Source: Isoetes engelmannii
Lineage: Eukaryota; Streptophyta; Lycopodiopsida; Isoetales; Isoetaceae
Direction of reading: 5' to 3'
Assembly (NCBI GenBank): GCA_011763485.2
Contig: JAANSK020277935.1
Span: 1 to 20,753, forward strand
DNA: 20,753 nucleotides
The notes beneath the pieces were generated by a model. It was not told the origin of the DNA, did no database searches, and worked only from the letters and a program-made list of their open reading frames with translations. A program made the position numbers and the translations under genes. Of this stretch, positions 10,541 through 20,136 are shown piece after piece (the stretch's first letter is position 1; each line of letters starts with the position of its first letter).

Positions 10541-11264
10541 TGATCCAAGCAGTGTGGGATTAAGATGAAACTTAGTTTTTTGTGAATAATTGGTTTATAC
10601 AGGACCAGGTCTGATTGAAATTTTGTTCATGTGCAGTTTGCTGACGATCTTCTGGAGAATAGTGTATTCATAACGAATGCCCTACATACACAACTAGAAT
10701 CCACCTCCTCTTCTCCTATTCTGATTATATCGATGGTCCTTATTACTTGGTTATGGAGAAAAACAAGTCTAAACGAGTTTGTTGTTGATTTATAACCCCA
10801 TTGCTTTCTGATGTAAATTTGATCTTTTTCACAGGATCTATTGTTATAGTTGTTGCTTTCTTCTGCAGATTTGGCTCTGTGTAGCTTTAGATTTGGCACC
10901 AGATGGCCATGGCTTATACTAGATTTATTAAAAAGGCAATTTTTGTCATGACTCCTTAGGTTTGCATGGAGGTTTGTTTGTACAACGACACTGCCCGTGT
11001 TTTGATAGGTAAATTTCATATGTATCCCTTTTTTTTTTTTTTTTGTTGTTAGAGTCTGATGTACCGGCAGTGTCATTGTAACTAAGAAAGGTGCATCTAA
11101 GATTGACGGTGTAAACATGGATCATCCTTCTCAAGCTCAACGTTTACGTATATGTCCAATTCGAGAGCAAGTTAGAATAAAATATACATTAATGCCCCTC
11201 TTTTATTGTCATGTTCAATGTCCAATGTCGAACAAACATGGACGAATGAGACTATACAAAAGTT

Positions 11265-11373
11265 AAGCACATTCATTAATTTCTAAGATTAGGCAATATC
11301 TTTCTATTACCCACCCTCAAGCACATTCATTAATTTCTAAGATTTAGACAATATCTTTCTATTACCCACTCTC
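11265..11373. repeat. Tandem duplication of a 54-bp unit
   Basis: A unit starting AAGCACATTCATTAATTTCT is present at 11265-11318 and again at 11319-11373, differing by one inserted T and a few substitutions. It lies about 120 bp before the Helitron terminal hairpin. Confidence 0.9.
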
Positions 11374-11495
11374 ATATTTATACAGCTCAAAGTGAAAGTC
11401 ATAGAAGTTCATAGGACACCTAGGAGAACAAATAGATAATTACCCAAATGCAACAAGAGCGAACATCATCAATTCCAGCAATAAAATCGTATTTA

Positions 11496-11525
11496 TGCCC
11501 GGCAACGCCGGGCACCCGTTACTAG
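11496..11525 (+). mobile_element. Helitron 3' terminus (hairpin plus CTAG)
   Basis: The sequence TGCCCGGC AAC GCCGGGCA (11496-11514) forms an 8-bp GC-rich stem with a 3-nt loop. Seven nucleotides later comes CTAG (11522-11525), followed by T. A short GC-rich hairpin about 10-12 nt from a CTRR end, inserted before a host T, is the defining 3' structure of Helitrons in plants. The element body would lie to the left, at lower coordinates. I did not find the 5' TC terminus or any Rep/helicase coding text, so this would be a non-autonomous copy of unknown length. Confidence 0.75.
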
Positions 11526-11749
11526 TATAATTTATTGGCTTTATTGGCTAGTATAGTGCAGTCAATAAGCTAGCCCAATAGCTTTTGCTTTATCCTTTCA
11601 AACCTAGGTTTTTAGAGGAAACTTTGATAGATATGGGAGAGGAATGATGGAGCTATATCAAAGATTTCATACTTACATGGTTGCATTAAATTTCTCATTC
11701 TTCAATATATCTTACAACTTCTATCAACTTATAATTCAGTAATAATCGA

Positions 11750-11907
11750 GGGGAGGCTATTACTGCATATTACAGTGATTTATGAATGTAATTTTCTTCT
11801 CCACATTCCTCAGTTTTCTTGCACAATAAATCACAGGTAACTATGGCGCTGGTTGTCGTAATAGCCTCCCCCATGATTATTTCATGGGCCAATGGCCCGA
11901 GGGAGGC
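11750..11907. repeat. Nested inverted repeats around GGGAGGC
   Basis: GGGGAGGCTATTAC at 11750-11763 is mirrored exactly by GTAATAGCCTCCCC at 11858-11871, and inner parts of the arms (AGTGATTTAT versus ATAAATCACAG) also pair. The right arm pairs again with GGGAGGC at 11901-11907, with smaller hairpins CCATGA...TCATGG and GGGCC...GGCCC between. This is the structure of a small foldback or MITE-like element. No clear target-site duplication is visible. Confidence 0.65.
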
Positions 11908-11980
11908 CAATACGCCTTGTGGAGCCCTGAAGGCATATTGATGTTTTACCAATTCTTCCCTTATAATCACATTCCTTAGC

Positions 11981-12007
11981 GGACTCTTGTGTGTAACGCA
12001 AGAGTCC
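11981..12007. repeat. Hairpin, 9-bp stem
   Basis: GGACTCTTG (11981-11989) and CAAGAGTCC (11999-12007) are exact inverted copies with a 9-nt loop. It belongs to the run of hairpins between 11750 and 12533. Confidence 0.75.
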
Positions 12008-12040
12008 ATTATTTTTGGATATCAGCCTAGTTATCAAGTA

Positions 12041-12156
12041 CTAGTACTGATAACTAGTTATCAGTACTAGGAGTGATGACTAATTATCAGTACTAGGACT
12101 GATTAGTGATAATTAGTTATCAGTACTCCTCCAGTACTGATAACTAATTATCAGTA
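12041..12156. repeat. Array of palindromes built on AGTACTGATAACTAGT
   Basis: A perfect 30-bp palindrome with half-site CTAGTACTGATAACT occupies 12041-12070. Variants of the same half-site (TAATTATCAGTACTAG, TAGTTATCAGTACT, AGTACTGATAACTAATTATC) recur at 12081-12096, 12112-12126 and 12133-12156 in both orientations. The array looks like subterminal repeats of a DNA transposon or a locally amplified foldback. Confidence 0.8.
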
Positions 12157-12292
12157 CGTCATTGCCAAAAAAAAAAAAATTGAAATTTGAAATTTTTTTA
12201 ACACGTTTGCACAACCCGAGGTTGGCTCTTTAAGAAAAAAAATTTTTTTTTTTTGAATTTTTTGTTTTCAAGATTTTTTTTCTTATAAATTT

Positions 12293-12533
12293 TAGCGGCG
12301 ATAAGTCCGCTAAGGCGGTTATCGGACTTCGCCTCTTACGTCACCTCTAATAACAGCCTCGGCCCTAACGGGCCTCGTCTGTTATCAGCCACGTACGGAC
12401 TCGGCCCTAACGTGCCTCGTCCGACGTGTCCAAAATGCGAACGGGCCTCGGCCTTACGTGCCAAATATCTGGCCTCGGACGTACAGCCTGGGTCACGCAT
12501 TTTTGGTTATCGGACTCTACTAGTCCGATAACC
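12293..12533. repeat. GC-rich hairpin and repeat block
   Basis: GGTTATCGGACT occurs at 12317-12328 and 12505-12516; the second copy pairs with AGTCCGATAACC (12522-12533) in a perfect 12-bp stem with a 5-nt loop. Between them a 22-bp unit, CTCGGCCCTAACG(G/T)GCCTCGTC, occurs at 12358-12379 and 12400-12421, and similar GGCCTCGGAC strings follow. The block is far richer in GC than its AT-rich surroundings. Confidence 0.7.
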
Positions 12534-12936
12534 TTACCTAATTTATGTAATATGTAACGCATTGGCGAGCCATCCTACTATGTTTTTATAGTCATCAATC
12601 AATTCATGCTAACTTCTTGTAACATATATTTTGAGACTGTAGGCTTAAGGTTGAGCAGGAAACCACTTTCATTCCTCTTATAATTCCTTCCCTCCTGGGC
12701 AACCACAGTGCGATAGCACCTTATTTTAACTTTTTTGCAGGCTCAGTGTAATTTCATCTAAGTCTGGAATTTGTTTTACCCAAAATATGGAATCCAGACT
12801 CAAGCAGAAAACTCGATTATGCGCTTTTCACCATTATAAGGATTTCCAAACTGTAAGTTATACGGCACTGCACAAGCTTTCTTTCTCGGGAGAACTTGAA
12901 CAGCAGTAATGAATAAAAAAGTGAATCATGGTCAGA

Positions 12937-12966
12937 CTACAGTCTTGACTGACTGATTGGTGCAGC
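12937..12966 (-). other. MFP2: 30-nt terminal exon of MFP2 encoding the PTS1 signal
   Basis: After the donor AGTTTG|GTAAGC at 13044/13043, the acceptor ATTGCAG ends at 12967 and the next ten codons read A-A-P-I-S-Q-S-R-L-stop. SRL is a standard type-1 peroxisome targeting tripeptide, and plant MFP2 proteins end the same way. Without this exon the frame would run into the intron and end in LFYLL, losing the signal. The exon is easily missed by ORF-based annotation. Confidence 0.9.
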
Positions 12967-15900
12967 CTGCAATCAGAAGTAGTGAAAGTGTCAATCATTG
13001 GAGCCATGCATTGTCGCTACAATAAATAAAACAGCCGGCTTACCAAACTAATTCCTTGTGATACCCTCTCTTCCAAATAACGAGATGGTTTAAAGAATGT
13101 CCCATAGTCTTCATGCCATTTCTTTAAACGGGATAGAATATAAGTTGCACCTACAGAATCAGCCCAGAAAAGAATACCACCCCTATAGCCAAAATAACCA
13201 AATGGTTTCAGTTTTTTCTGGATTAGAAACATAGAACAGTACAAAAAATGATACTAACAAATATATAGGCCATACCTGTATGTTGGAAATGCCATTCCTA
13301 AAACAGAAGCAACATCAATATCTGATGCTTTCAGGGCAATGCCCTCTTCAAGTGCACGACAGGCCTCATTCACAACTGGGAAAAACATCATCTCAACTAT
13401 CGCTTCGTCCGTGATAGACAATGCCTGGGATGAGCAAACCAGTATAACTAAAGGAGCAGTATAGGTCAAGGAAAGTTAATCGTTACCTCCCCCCTCGGCA
13501 TTAACTTAGCACTGCAACGAGATTCCTCCAAAACTTTCTCAAGTTCTGGATCAGATTGAGCCTTCCCTTTATCATCATATACATAAAATCCTTTGCCAGT
13601 TTTTTCGCCTAAGCAAAATACAAGGAACCATAAAAGAATGTACGAGCTTTTTCCAGGATTTTGGATTTTGTTAGAAAGATCCTGTCTTACAGGTGATATA
13701 AACATGTCAAAAAATAACAGATCAGGATATACCAAGCCGGTTTGCTTTGCATAGCAAATGAAACAAGTTTGTTATGTAAACACGGTCTGAGTAGCAATGC
13801 TGGTATTGGGACGAAGTGGCAATGGCAACACCCAAGCCTCCAAAATCTGCCAACCTGATGATTTTCCCATGAGTCAGAATAAATCCTGATCTTGTACATG
13901 ACAAAAGAACAATATTGAGAGTGCATGCCTGAATGGACCCATTGGCATTCCAAACTCAAGGATGACATGGTCAATTCTGTAAGGGTCAACTCCCAAATCA
14001 ACAAGCATGGTTGCTGCTTGCGTATAAGGAAAGAACACTCTGTTAACAAGAAAACCAACGCAGTTCCCAACAACAACAGGAGTTTTCTTTAATCTTTTCG
14101 CAAGCGACATAACATCAAGCATTACTTGAGAAGAAGTCTTCTGTGTGCGGATAATTTCAAGCAGCCGCATAACATGGGCGGGGCTGAATTAGTATGATGA
14201 GATATTAGGATATGGCCATCTGTAAAACCTTGCGATTAAAAAAGCACCTGAAAAAATGTGCTCCAATGATCCGATCTTGAGAACGTGTGTTGGCCCCAAC
14301 AATATTTAGATCAATTGAAGAAGTATTACTGGCAAGAATACAATCTGCTTTACAAACTCTTTCAAGTTCGCTAAATATTTGTTGTTTAAGTGGTACATTC
14401 TCAATAACCGTCTGCAAAAGTGGACAGAACATGATTTAGATGCAATAATATAAATAACTTCCATGAAAAGGTGACATCACCTCAATGATCATATCCATAT
14501 CCTTAAATTCATCATAATTGAGTGTACCCCTGACAAGTGAGAGGGCCTTTTCAAAAGTCTTCTTTGTTAACTTGCCCTTCTTAACTCGGTTTTGCAAGAT
14601 AGCTGTTACATTGTGTATTCAACAAGCAAACCAGGTATCAACTTTACTTTGCAGAACGCCAACAAGATCCAAATCTAAATTGTGATCTAATAGATCCTCT
14701 CACCTTTGACCCTATCCAACCCTTTTTGGAGAAATTGTCCATCCACTTCCTTTAGTATCACATTGATGTTGCTCAAGATCAATGCAGTCACTATACTTGA
14801 ACCCATGAAACCTCCACCAACAACACCAACTGTCTTAATAGTCCTAGGCTTCAAACCGTTGATCACACCAACACCCTGTATTCCGCAAATCATTTTTAAA
14901 TAGATTTTCAAGTTTAAGCAACTAGAACTACCAACAATCCAAACCATCTCCATTTTTTTACCTTTGATGTTGACCTTTCAGCTAAAAACATATGTGTTAG
15001 AGCTTTTGATGTCTCATAAGTTAAAACTTCACGAGATGCAGCTTCTTCCTGAATGAGAACCAACCATAAGAACAAGAAGTAAAAAGGTTGATGCACATAT
15101 GGCAACTGGTTACGTACCCTTACAATCCCAGCAAGGCCACCTGAAATGACACCTTCCTCGATCACATCCAGGCACAATAGAGGATGCTTCAAATGTGGAG
15201 TAGTTTTCTTTGCCTGTATACGTGCCAGCTGTATTATTCCGCGAGCTTTGTCAAGTGGTTGCAATCTGTCAGTTTTATGCAGGCTAATGACCCATGGCTT
15301 CCGGTTCTCAACAATATCTAATGCCCATTGACGTGCAGCACCCAAAAGCTGCTCATGAGGAACAATTTGGTCTATTAGACCAAGTTCCCTACCCTCTTCC
15401 GATGTGATTGGCTTTGATGTCTATAAAAAGGACAAATACCAAACGCAATAGAATCAGAAACACGTCAACATGCATACATTTCATTGCCTAGAGCATAATG
15501 CAGACAGTACATGCCAGATTTTCACAAACAAGAACTAGAGCAACAGGTGTCTCATTTTATGCTTGAAAATAATCACGACATTGGATAAAGAAAAACACAC
15601 AAAAATCCCAGAAAACATTCTTTCAAACACTTCGATGTAGTATAATGCAGCAAACAGCTTTAACAAGCCTCAAATACTGAAATTCAAAAACATTTTAACA
15701 TGCCTGCACTGATATGGCAATTGGTAAATTAGGAATAAAAGTCCCTACTGAATATTTGATTGTAAGCCTTGACACCAATTATTTTGGTATGTGCCACGAA
15801 TATATTAAGAAGGCAGAAAGGTGACAAAATTTGTCACCTTTCTGCAGAGTTTGCAGACAATAGTTGGCAGGATAGCTGGCATCTCAGGAAGCGCATTTAA

Positions 15901-17323
15901 GTATGCTATTTATGATTATCAGCTATCCCAAGAATTCCCGACAGTGTTTGAAAGACTATTTGGTTGATTGCTACTGTAACCATATTACCCCTTGAAGGAG
16001 AATCGGAATAGTCTTCACTCATGCTGGACTATTGCTACACCCACACTACATAATTGAGCATACAAATCCTATATCAGCTCTTTATTTAGCCAAGGGAATA
16101 TCAGTATACACAGGCCACAGTTTAATCTCATTTTATAGTATGTAAAAGTAAGAGAAGTCAATATTTGATTCTGTCAATCATTAACTACTGCAAATAAACA
16201 TTGCCAAACGTCTTACCAGCATCATCTCAATTGCCTTCCCAAGACCCATGTGCCGTGGCAGACGCTGCGTGCCTATTTCATTTAAGGAGGGACCAATGAG
16301 ATGGTATAAACTCTAACAAGTATCATACAGACCGTAACTGAAAAATCATATGGCAAGGAAAGCATCAATTATTACCTCCAAGACCAGGAATAATTCCTAA
16401 TTGAAGCTCAGGCAAACCTAGTTGAGCATTTGAAGTTGCAATACGAGCATGGCAACACTGCAAAGGGTTCATAATGTTTTGTGTCACAAGCACAGAGCAT
16501 AATGCTTCATTCACTTTCTTTATTATGAGTGTCATTGTGCCTGTATGTTTTTAGTAGAAAGAAGGCAATACCATTGCAAGCTCCAGCCCACCACCCAATG
16601 CGAGACCTTCGATTGCAGCAACTGAAGGTTTTTTTCCATCTATATATGCATATACTGAAGGATCAGCTCATGTAATGATAGTGTACATTGAACAGGCTGG
16701 AGAACATTATTACTCTCAATCACGTCCATGAGCTCCAATGGCAGCCCGGCCAAAAATGACATACTTCCTAAACATAAAAAACCGAAGAATGAATAGTTTG
16801 TACAATGTGCAAAGAATAATAATTTAGTTGATTACCTTGCTTTTGCATTTCCTGAAGGGTGTTAATATCAAAGCCTCCTGAAAATCTGCCAGCTTCACCT
16901 GTAAATTGAATTGAACCGATTATTATTGTCCACGAGACCAAGACAAATCAAAACAAATTGCAGCTTCGAATTTCAGACTTATAGAGGTTACCAACAATAA
17001 CAATGGCCTTGATGTCAATTCTTCTTTGTGCTTCCTCATATTTGCCTTTCAGATCTAGCAACACTGCCGAATATTCATGAATAGTTGCACATTTAGATGG
17101 TAAGTGCTATAGAAAAAATATGGTACGCTTGACAAAAGACAAATAGATCATACTCTCTCCTCCTTTCAGAAAAAAAACAAACAGATCATCTGGCAAATGA
17201 CTCACATGGCAATGTAAGAGCATTGACAGGCGGGTTCTTGATAGTGAGGACCGCAACACCATCGCCGGCGACGTCCATAGCTACTTCTCGAAGTTCGGTT
17301 GACTTCAAGACTTTAAACAGCAT
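12937..17323 (-). CDS. MFP2: Peroxisomal beta-oxidation multifunctional protein (enoyl-CoA hydratase / 3-hydroxyacyl-CoA dehydrogenase)
   Basis: Exons: 17206-17323, 16992-17063, 16836-16898, 16714-16767, 16572-16639, 16376-16457, 16217-16272, 15118-15420, 14962-15048, 14704-14875, 14481-14602, 14248-14411, 13929-14183, 13733-13854, 13487-13608, 13276-13424, 13044-13182, 12937-12966. They join in phase to 725 codons plus TAG, the length usual for plant MFP2. The enzyme hydrates trans-2-enoyl-CoA and oxidises the L-3-hydroxyacyl-CoA with NAD in peroxisomes. The hydratase domain (about 15-200) has GRFSGGFDI and GGGLEL, with the two catalytic glutamates at about 122 and 142. The dehydrogenase domain (about 310-620) has the NAD loop GGGFMG at 321-326 and the His451-Glu463 pair in AHFFSPAHVMRLLEI. 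The protein ends SRL, a PTS1 peroxisome signal. No stop or frameshift was found, so the gene appears functional. The start at 17323 gives an N-terminus of homologous length; the frame is open further upstream, and 17278 is an alternative ATG. One intron is GC-AG. Confidence 0.95.
13855..13928 (-). other. MFP2: GC-AG intron (intron 13 of MFP2)
   Basis: The 74-nt intron has the border TTCAG|GCATGC on the donor side and ATCATCAG|GTTGG on the acceptor side. Only this splice joins G-M-P-M-G-P-F-R to L-A-D-F-G-G-L-G-V-A-I-A in frame as the family requires. The nearest GT downstream would add foreign residues. GC-AG introns are a known minority class spliced by the major spliceosome; the donor here departs from their usual AG|GCAAGT consensus. 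Confidence 0.85.
15421..16216 (-). other. MFP2: Largest intron of MFP2 (796 nt)
   Basis: All other introns of the gene are 62-142 nt, so this one stands out. It lies between the exons ending I-E-M-M-L and starting T-S-K-P-I, with normal GT (GTAAGACG) and AG (TTTATAG) borders. It contains a 33-bp palindrome at 15813-15845 and a 9-bp inverted repeat (15870-15878 with 15920-15928), so part of its length may come from an inserted element. Confidence 0.85.
15813..15845. repeat. 33-bp palindrome inside the large MFP2 intron
   Basis: GCAGAAAGGTGACAAA at 15813-15828 is followed by a single A and then by its exact inverse, TTTGTCACCTTTCTGC, at 15830-15845. A perfect 16-bp stem with a one-base centre is very unlikely by chance. 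It may mark the middle of a foldback insertion. Confidence 0.9.
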
Positions 17324-17365
17324 ACGACTCTTAGGGGGAACACTAGAAACAAACAGGTCAGAAAT

Positions 17366-17395
17366 TGCAAATTTTCCGGTTGCAAATTTTCCGGT
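17366..17395. repeat. Exact 15-bp tandem duplication upstream of MFP2
   Basis: TGCAAATTTTCCGGT occurs at 17366-17380 and 17381-17395, about 45 bp upstream of the chosen start codon, in the presumed 5' untranslated or promoter region. Similar TTCCGG/CTTCCGG strings continue to about 17490. Confidence 0.85.
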
Positions 17396-17858
17396 TAAGT
17401 TAGTGAGTCGCAGAAAATTTCCAGACAAGTTTCCTGATGGTTTTATAATAAAACAATGCAAACTTCCGGCTGTAAAAACAAGACATCCGGCTGACCAAAA
17501 TAACCATACGAAATTTTCCGATGGGACTTTAAAAGTTTGCCCAACACTAACACTAGGATACGAGTTGCCGAAAACGTCAAAAACAAACAAATCAATCAAT
17601 GGTGGGGGGCATGTAATTGAATGGTGAGATAGGACTTGGGACCAAACTAACATCTGGTAAGGTCTGTCTACGATGAATGACCAAAGAATATGCAAGAATG
17701 CATACCCATATGCTGACGTCCATATCCAATCCCCGTCATGGGTAGCAAGTTACATTAGATGGGACGTGTTCTCTGAGAACACCTTGAAGTACTATCCGCA
17801 CCTCGTGTCATTTGTCATATTCACCCCTTGGTGTAGGTAACATAACTGCATTGCATTG

Positions 17859-17903
17859 TCTATTCTATTCTATTCTATTCTATTCTATTCTATTCTATTC
17901 TAC
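17859..17903. repeat. (TCTAT)n microsatellite
   Basis: Eight exact TCTAT units (17859-17898) are followed by a TCTAC variant. The tract lies about 540 bp upstream of the MFP2 start codon, where it would read (ATAGA)n on the gene strand. Confidence 0.95.
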
Positions 17904-18033
17904 TATACTAATGAACCTTCGGTGGGCAGTCCATGTGATGGACAGAGAATTTAGAATTACTTGAACGGTATTTGAAGTAGGATTGGCTTTATTTTTTGCG
18001 CTGCATGCAATGCAGCTATTGTTCAATCCAGTG

Positions 18034-18199
18034 TACAACATGCACTTTGACAATGTAAAATACATGGAATGATGTAAGAGGCAAAGATCATGTAAGGAAA
18101 TTTAAAAGAGTTTTTTACAACATGCACATTTGACAATGTAAAATACTTGGAATGATGCAAGAGGCAAAGATCGTGTAAGCAAATTTGAAAGAGTTTTTT
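18034..18199. repeat. Tandem duplication of an 82-bp unit, with a third partial copy
   Basis: A unit starting TACAACATGCAC is present at 18034-18115 and again at 18116-18199 with a few changes. The end of the unit (AAGCAAATTTGAAAGAGTTTTTT plus GTGTGTGG) recurs at 18591-18625, about 410 bp away, in the same orientation. Confidence 0.85.
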
Positions 18200-18918
18200 G
18201 TGTGTGGAATAAAGATCTTGTTGTCAAGGCCGTAGCGAAAAACAATACTGAATCGGAAAGAGAATCTTTATTTATGCACAACAATGAATACAAGATCATG
18301 TTCAAATGCTTAGCCCAAAGACTGGCGTTGAACCGGAATGATTTGTGAATGATAGACATTTCCTATATATAGTACCCCTAGCCTTATGCATGCTCGCCTC
18401 ATAACCTAGCAAGTGTGCATGTTTGCCACTCAACTATCATGTACCATAAATGTCACATATACAATGATGGTACATTTTTTAAAGTCTAGGGTGTGCATCA
18501 AGGTGGTCATGGGTTCAAATCTTCTAAGTGACGTATGACATCTTGTATATACTTATTTTATATTCTCGTGCGTATAGTCATGACACTCATAAGCAAATTT
18601 GAAATAGTTTTTTTTGCGTGTGGAATTGATACGAAAAGGAACAGAAATCTGTATATACATTAATTTATCTACAAATGTGATAAAGAAAACATAGGAGCCA
18701 AACTAAAGCAATAAGATTGAAATTTTATTTCATTTCATATCTCGTAAATGTAAACATTGTGGCAAAATTTTAAAATGAACATCCTCCTTCCATGTACTTG
18801 ATGTAACAGCATATCGCTCTTTAAAATCTGCTTTATTTAAGAAGAATCGCAATACAGAAATGATTTAGATATAATTGTCTTGTTCAAAAGAAAAAAGAGG
18901 AACATCATATCACAGAAA

Positions 18919-19164
18919 GAAGAAAAAGGAACATCATATCATCAGATTCTTGTAGCTTTTAAATTACCAATTGCATTCCTATCATCCTTTTTAATCCGCC
19001 TAAGAATGTATTCTGCTGATTGATCAACATGAACAGCAAAATAGAAATTTGTGAAAGAATCAAAAGAAGAAAAAGGAACATCATATCATCAGATTCTGTA
19101 GCTTTTAAATTACCGCAATACATTCCGTCGTCCTTCTTAATCCGTCTAGGAATGTATTCTGCTA
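18919..19164. repeat. Pair of about 100-bp direct repeats
   Basis: A unit starting GAAGAAAAAGGAACATCATA and ending AAGAATGTATTCTGCT (second copy AGGAATGTATTCTGCT) occurs at 18919-19018 and 19066-19164. The copies differ by roughly ten positions and are separated by 47 bp. A shorter piece of the same start (GAGGAACATCATATCA) lies just before, at about 18897-18912. Confidence 0.85.
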
Positions 19165-19507
19165 CCAATTAGACATCTTCTTTCTTTTGGAGAGACAATT
19201 CCGCAGGCAACATAGTTTGCATTATCGTAGAGCCATTATGACATTCGCTTGCTTTTCTGGACAAATAGGACATGATAGATTAATAATATTGCAGGATCAA
19301 GGTCTTATGCACTTTTTTTAGAGAAATAAAAAGAATGAACACGAAAGTGAACTTGCTAAAGAATACCTGCTCAGCAAAAGAAAATAGAAGTAAGAATCGC
19401 TCTGTCTTGCAGGATCAAGGTCTCAGCTTCGTTTAAGAATAACTGCCATACAGAAATGATTTAGATAACGTTGGCATTGCATTGTATCGTCTTAACTACA
19501 GACCTAC

Positions 19508-20136
19508 TGTAACTTTACCAAAACTCCTTAGCACATAAAACTTTTAATCATGTCATTCAGAGGTTTTTACTAATGCTCCACAAAGGTATGGATTGTCACC
19601 TATGGCTAGATCAGAAGATGTTCCACAAACGTAAATCAGTATTTTCTTTGTTCCTATTTATCGTAGCTCTATCCCAGCTTTAATTAAGATCATATTTAGA
19701 ATCATAGTTCCCTGTATCAAAGAATAATGACGTCCTGGCATTTGAGACGTGATTGGCCTTGCCATGCAATTTGCATTTCGGATTCTCACTTTAGTATAGA
19801 CCAACATGCTATTTGCTAAAGTTTGCTCTGTAATCTGTGCAAATTGACGTTGAGATGTGGTATCGTCGGGTCAGTTTTAGGTGCAAAGGCATGTGCAATG
19901 CATTCTTTAGTAAAAACCTCTGAATGACATGATTAAAAGTTTTATCTGATGAACAGGGCCTGAGTGATAGTTTCTCTGGTGCTAGCCTTTATATGGCAAT
20001 CATACAGTTAATTCGTCATGCACGGTAGATCAAAATCATACCCTTTTTGTTATGATACTTTGAAGCCTGTAAATAAAAAAAAACTTATGGATATCCATTA
20101 AAAGGAGACGTGCTAAGGAGTTTTGATATAGTTACA
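19508..20136. repeat. Long inverted repeat with a split right arm
   Basis: The left arm, 19508-19573, is contiguous. Its inner 39 bp (19535-19573) are mirrored exactly at 19907-19945, and its outer 27 bp (19508-19534) are mirrored at 20110-20136 with two mismatches. The two halves of the right arm are separated by 164 bp (19946-20109). The loop is 333 bp. This looks like a MITE or foldback element with a later insertion into one arm. Confidence 0.85.

Noticed and set aside
10627-11118. 163-codon minus-strand frame
   Set aside because: Contains a lysine run made by a T-homopolymer (11029-11044) and no family motif; it runs antisense to an equally plausible plus-strand open stretch.
13687-14076. 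129-codon minus-strand frame across two MFP2 exons
   Set aside because: It is an alternative frame through exons 13 and 14 and the GC-AG intron; the conserved protein lies in the other frames.
17223-17627. 134-codon plus-strand frame at the MFP2 5' end
   Set aside because: It is antisense to the first MFP2 exon and its repeat-bearing upstream flank, with no motif of its own.
18511-18523. Second B-box-like string GGGTTCAAATCTT
   Set aside because: No convincing A box at the right distance and no tRNA fold; too weak for a SINE call.
18919-19164. Repeats considered as a possible CRISPR or LTR pair
   Set aside because: Only two long imperfect copies separated by 47 bp; no regular spacers, no TG...CA ends and no internal retroelement.
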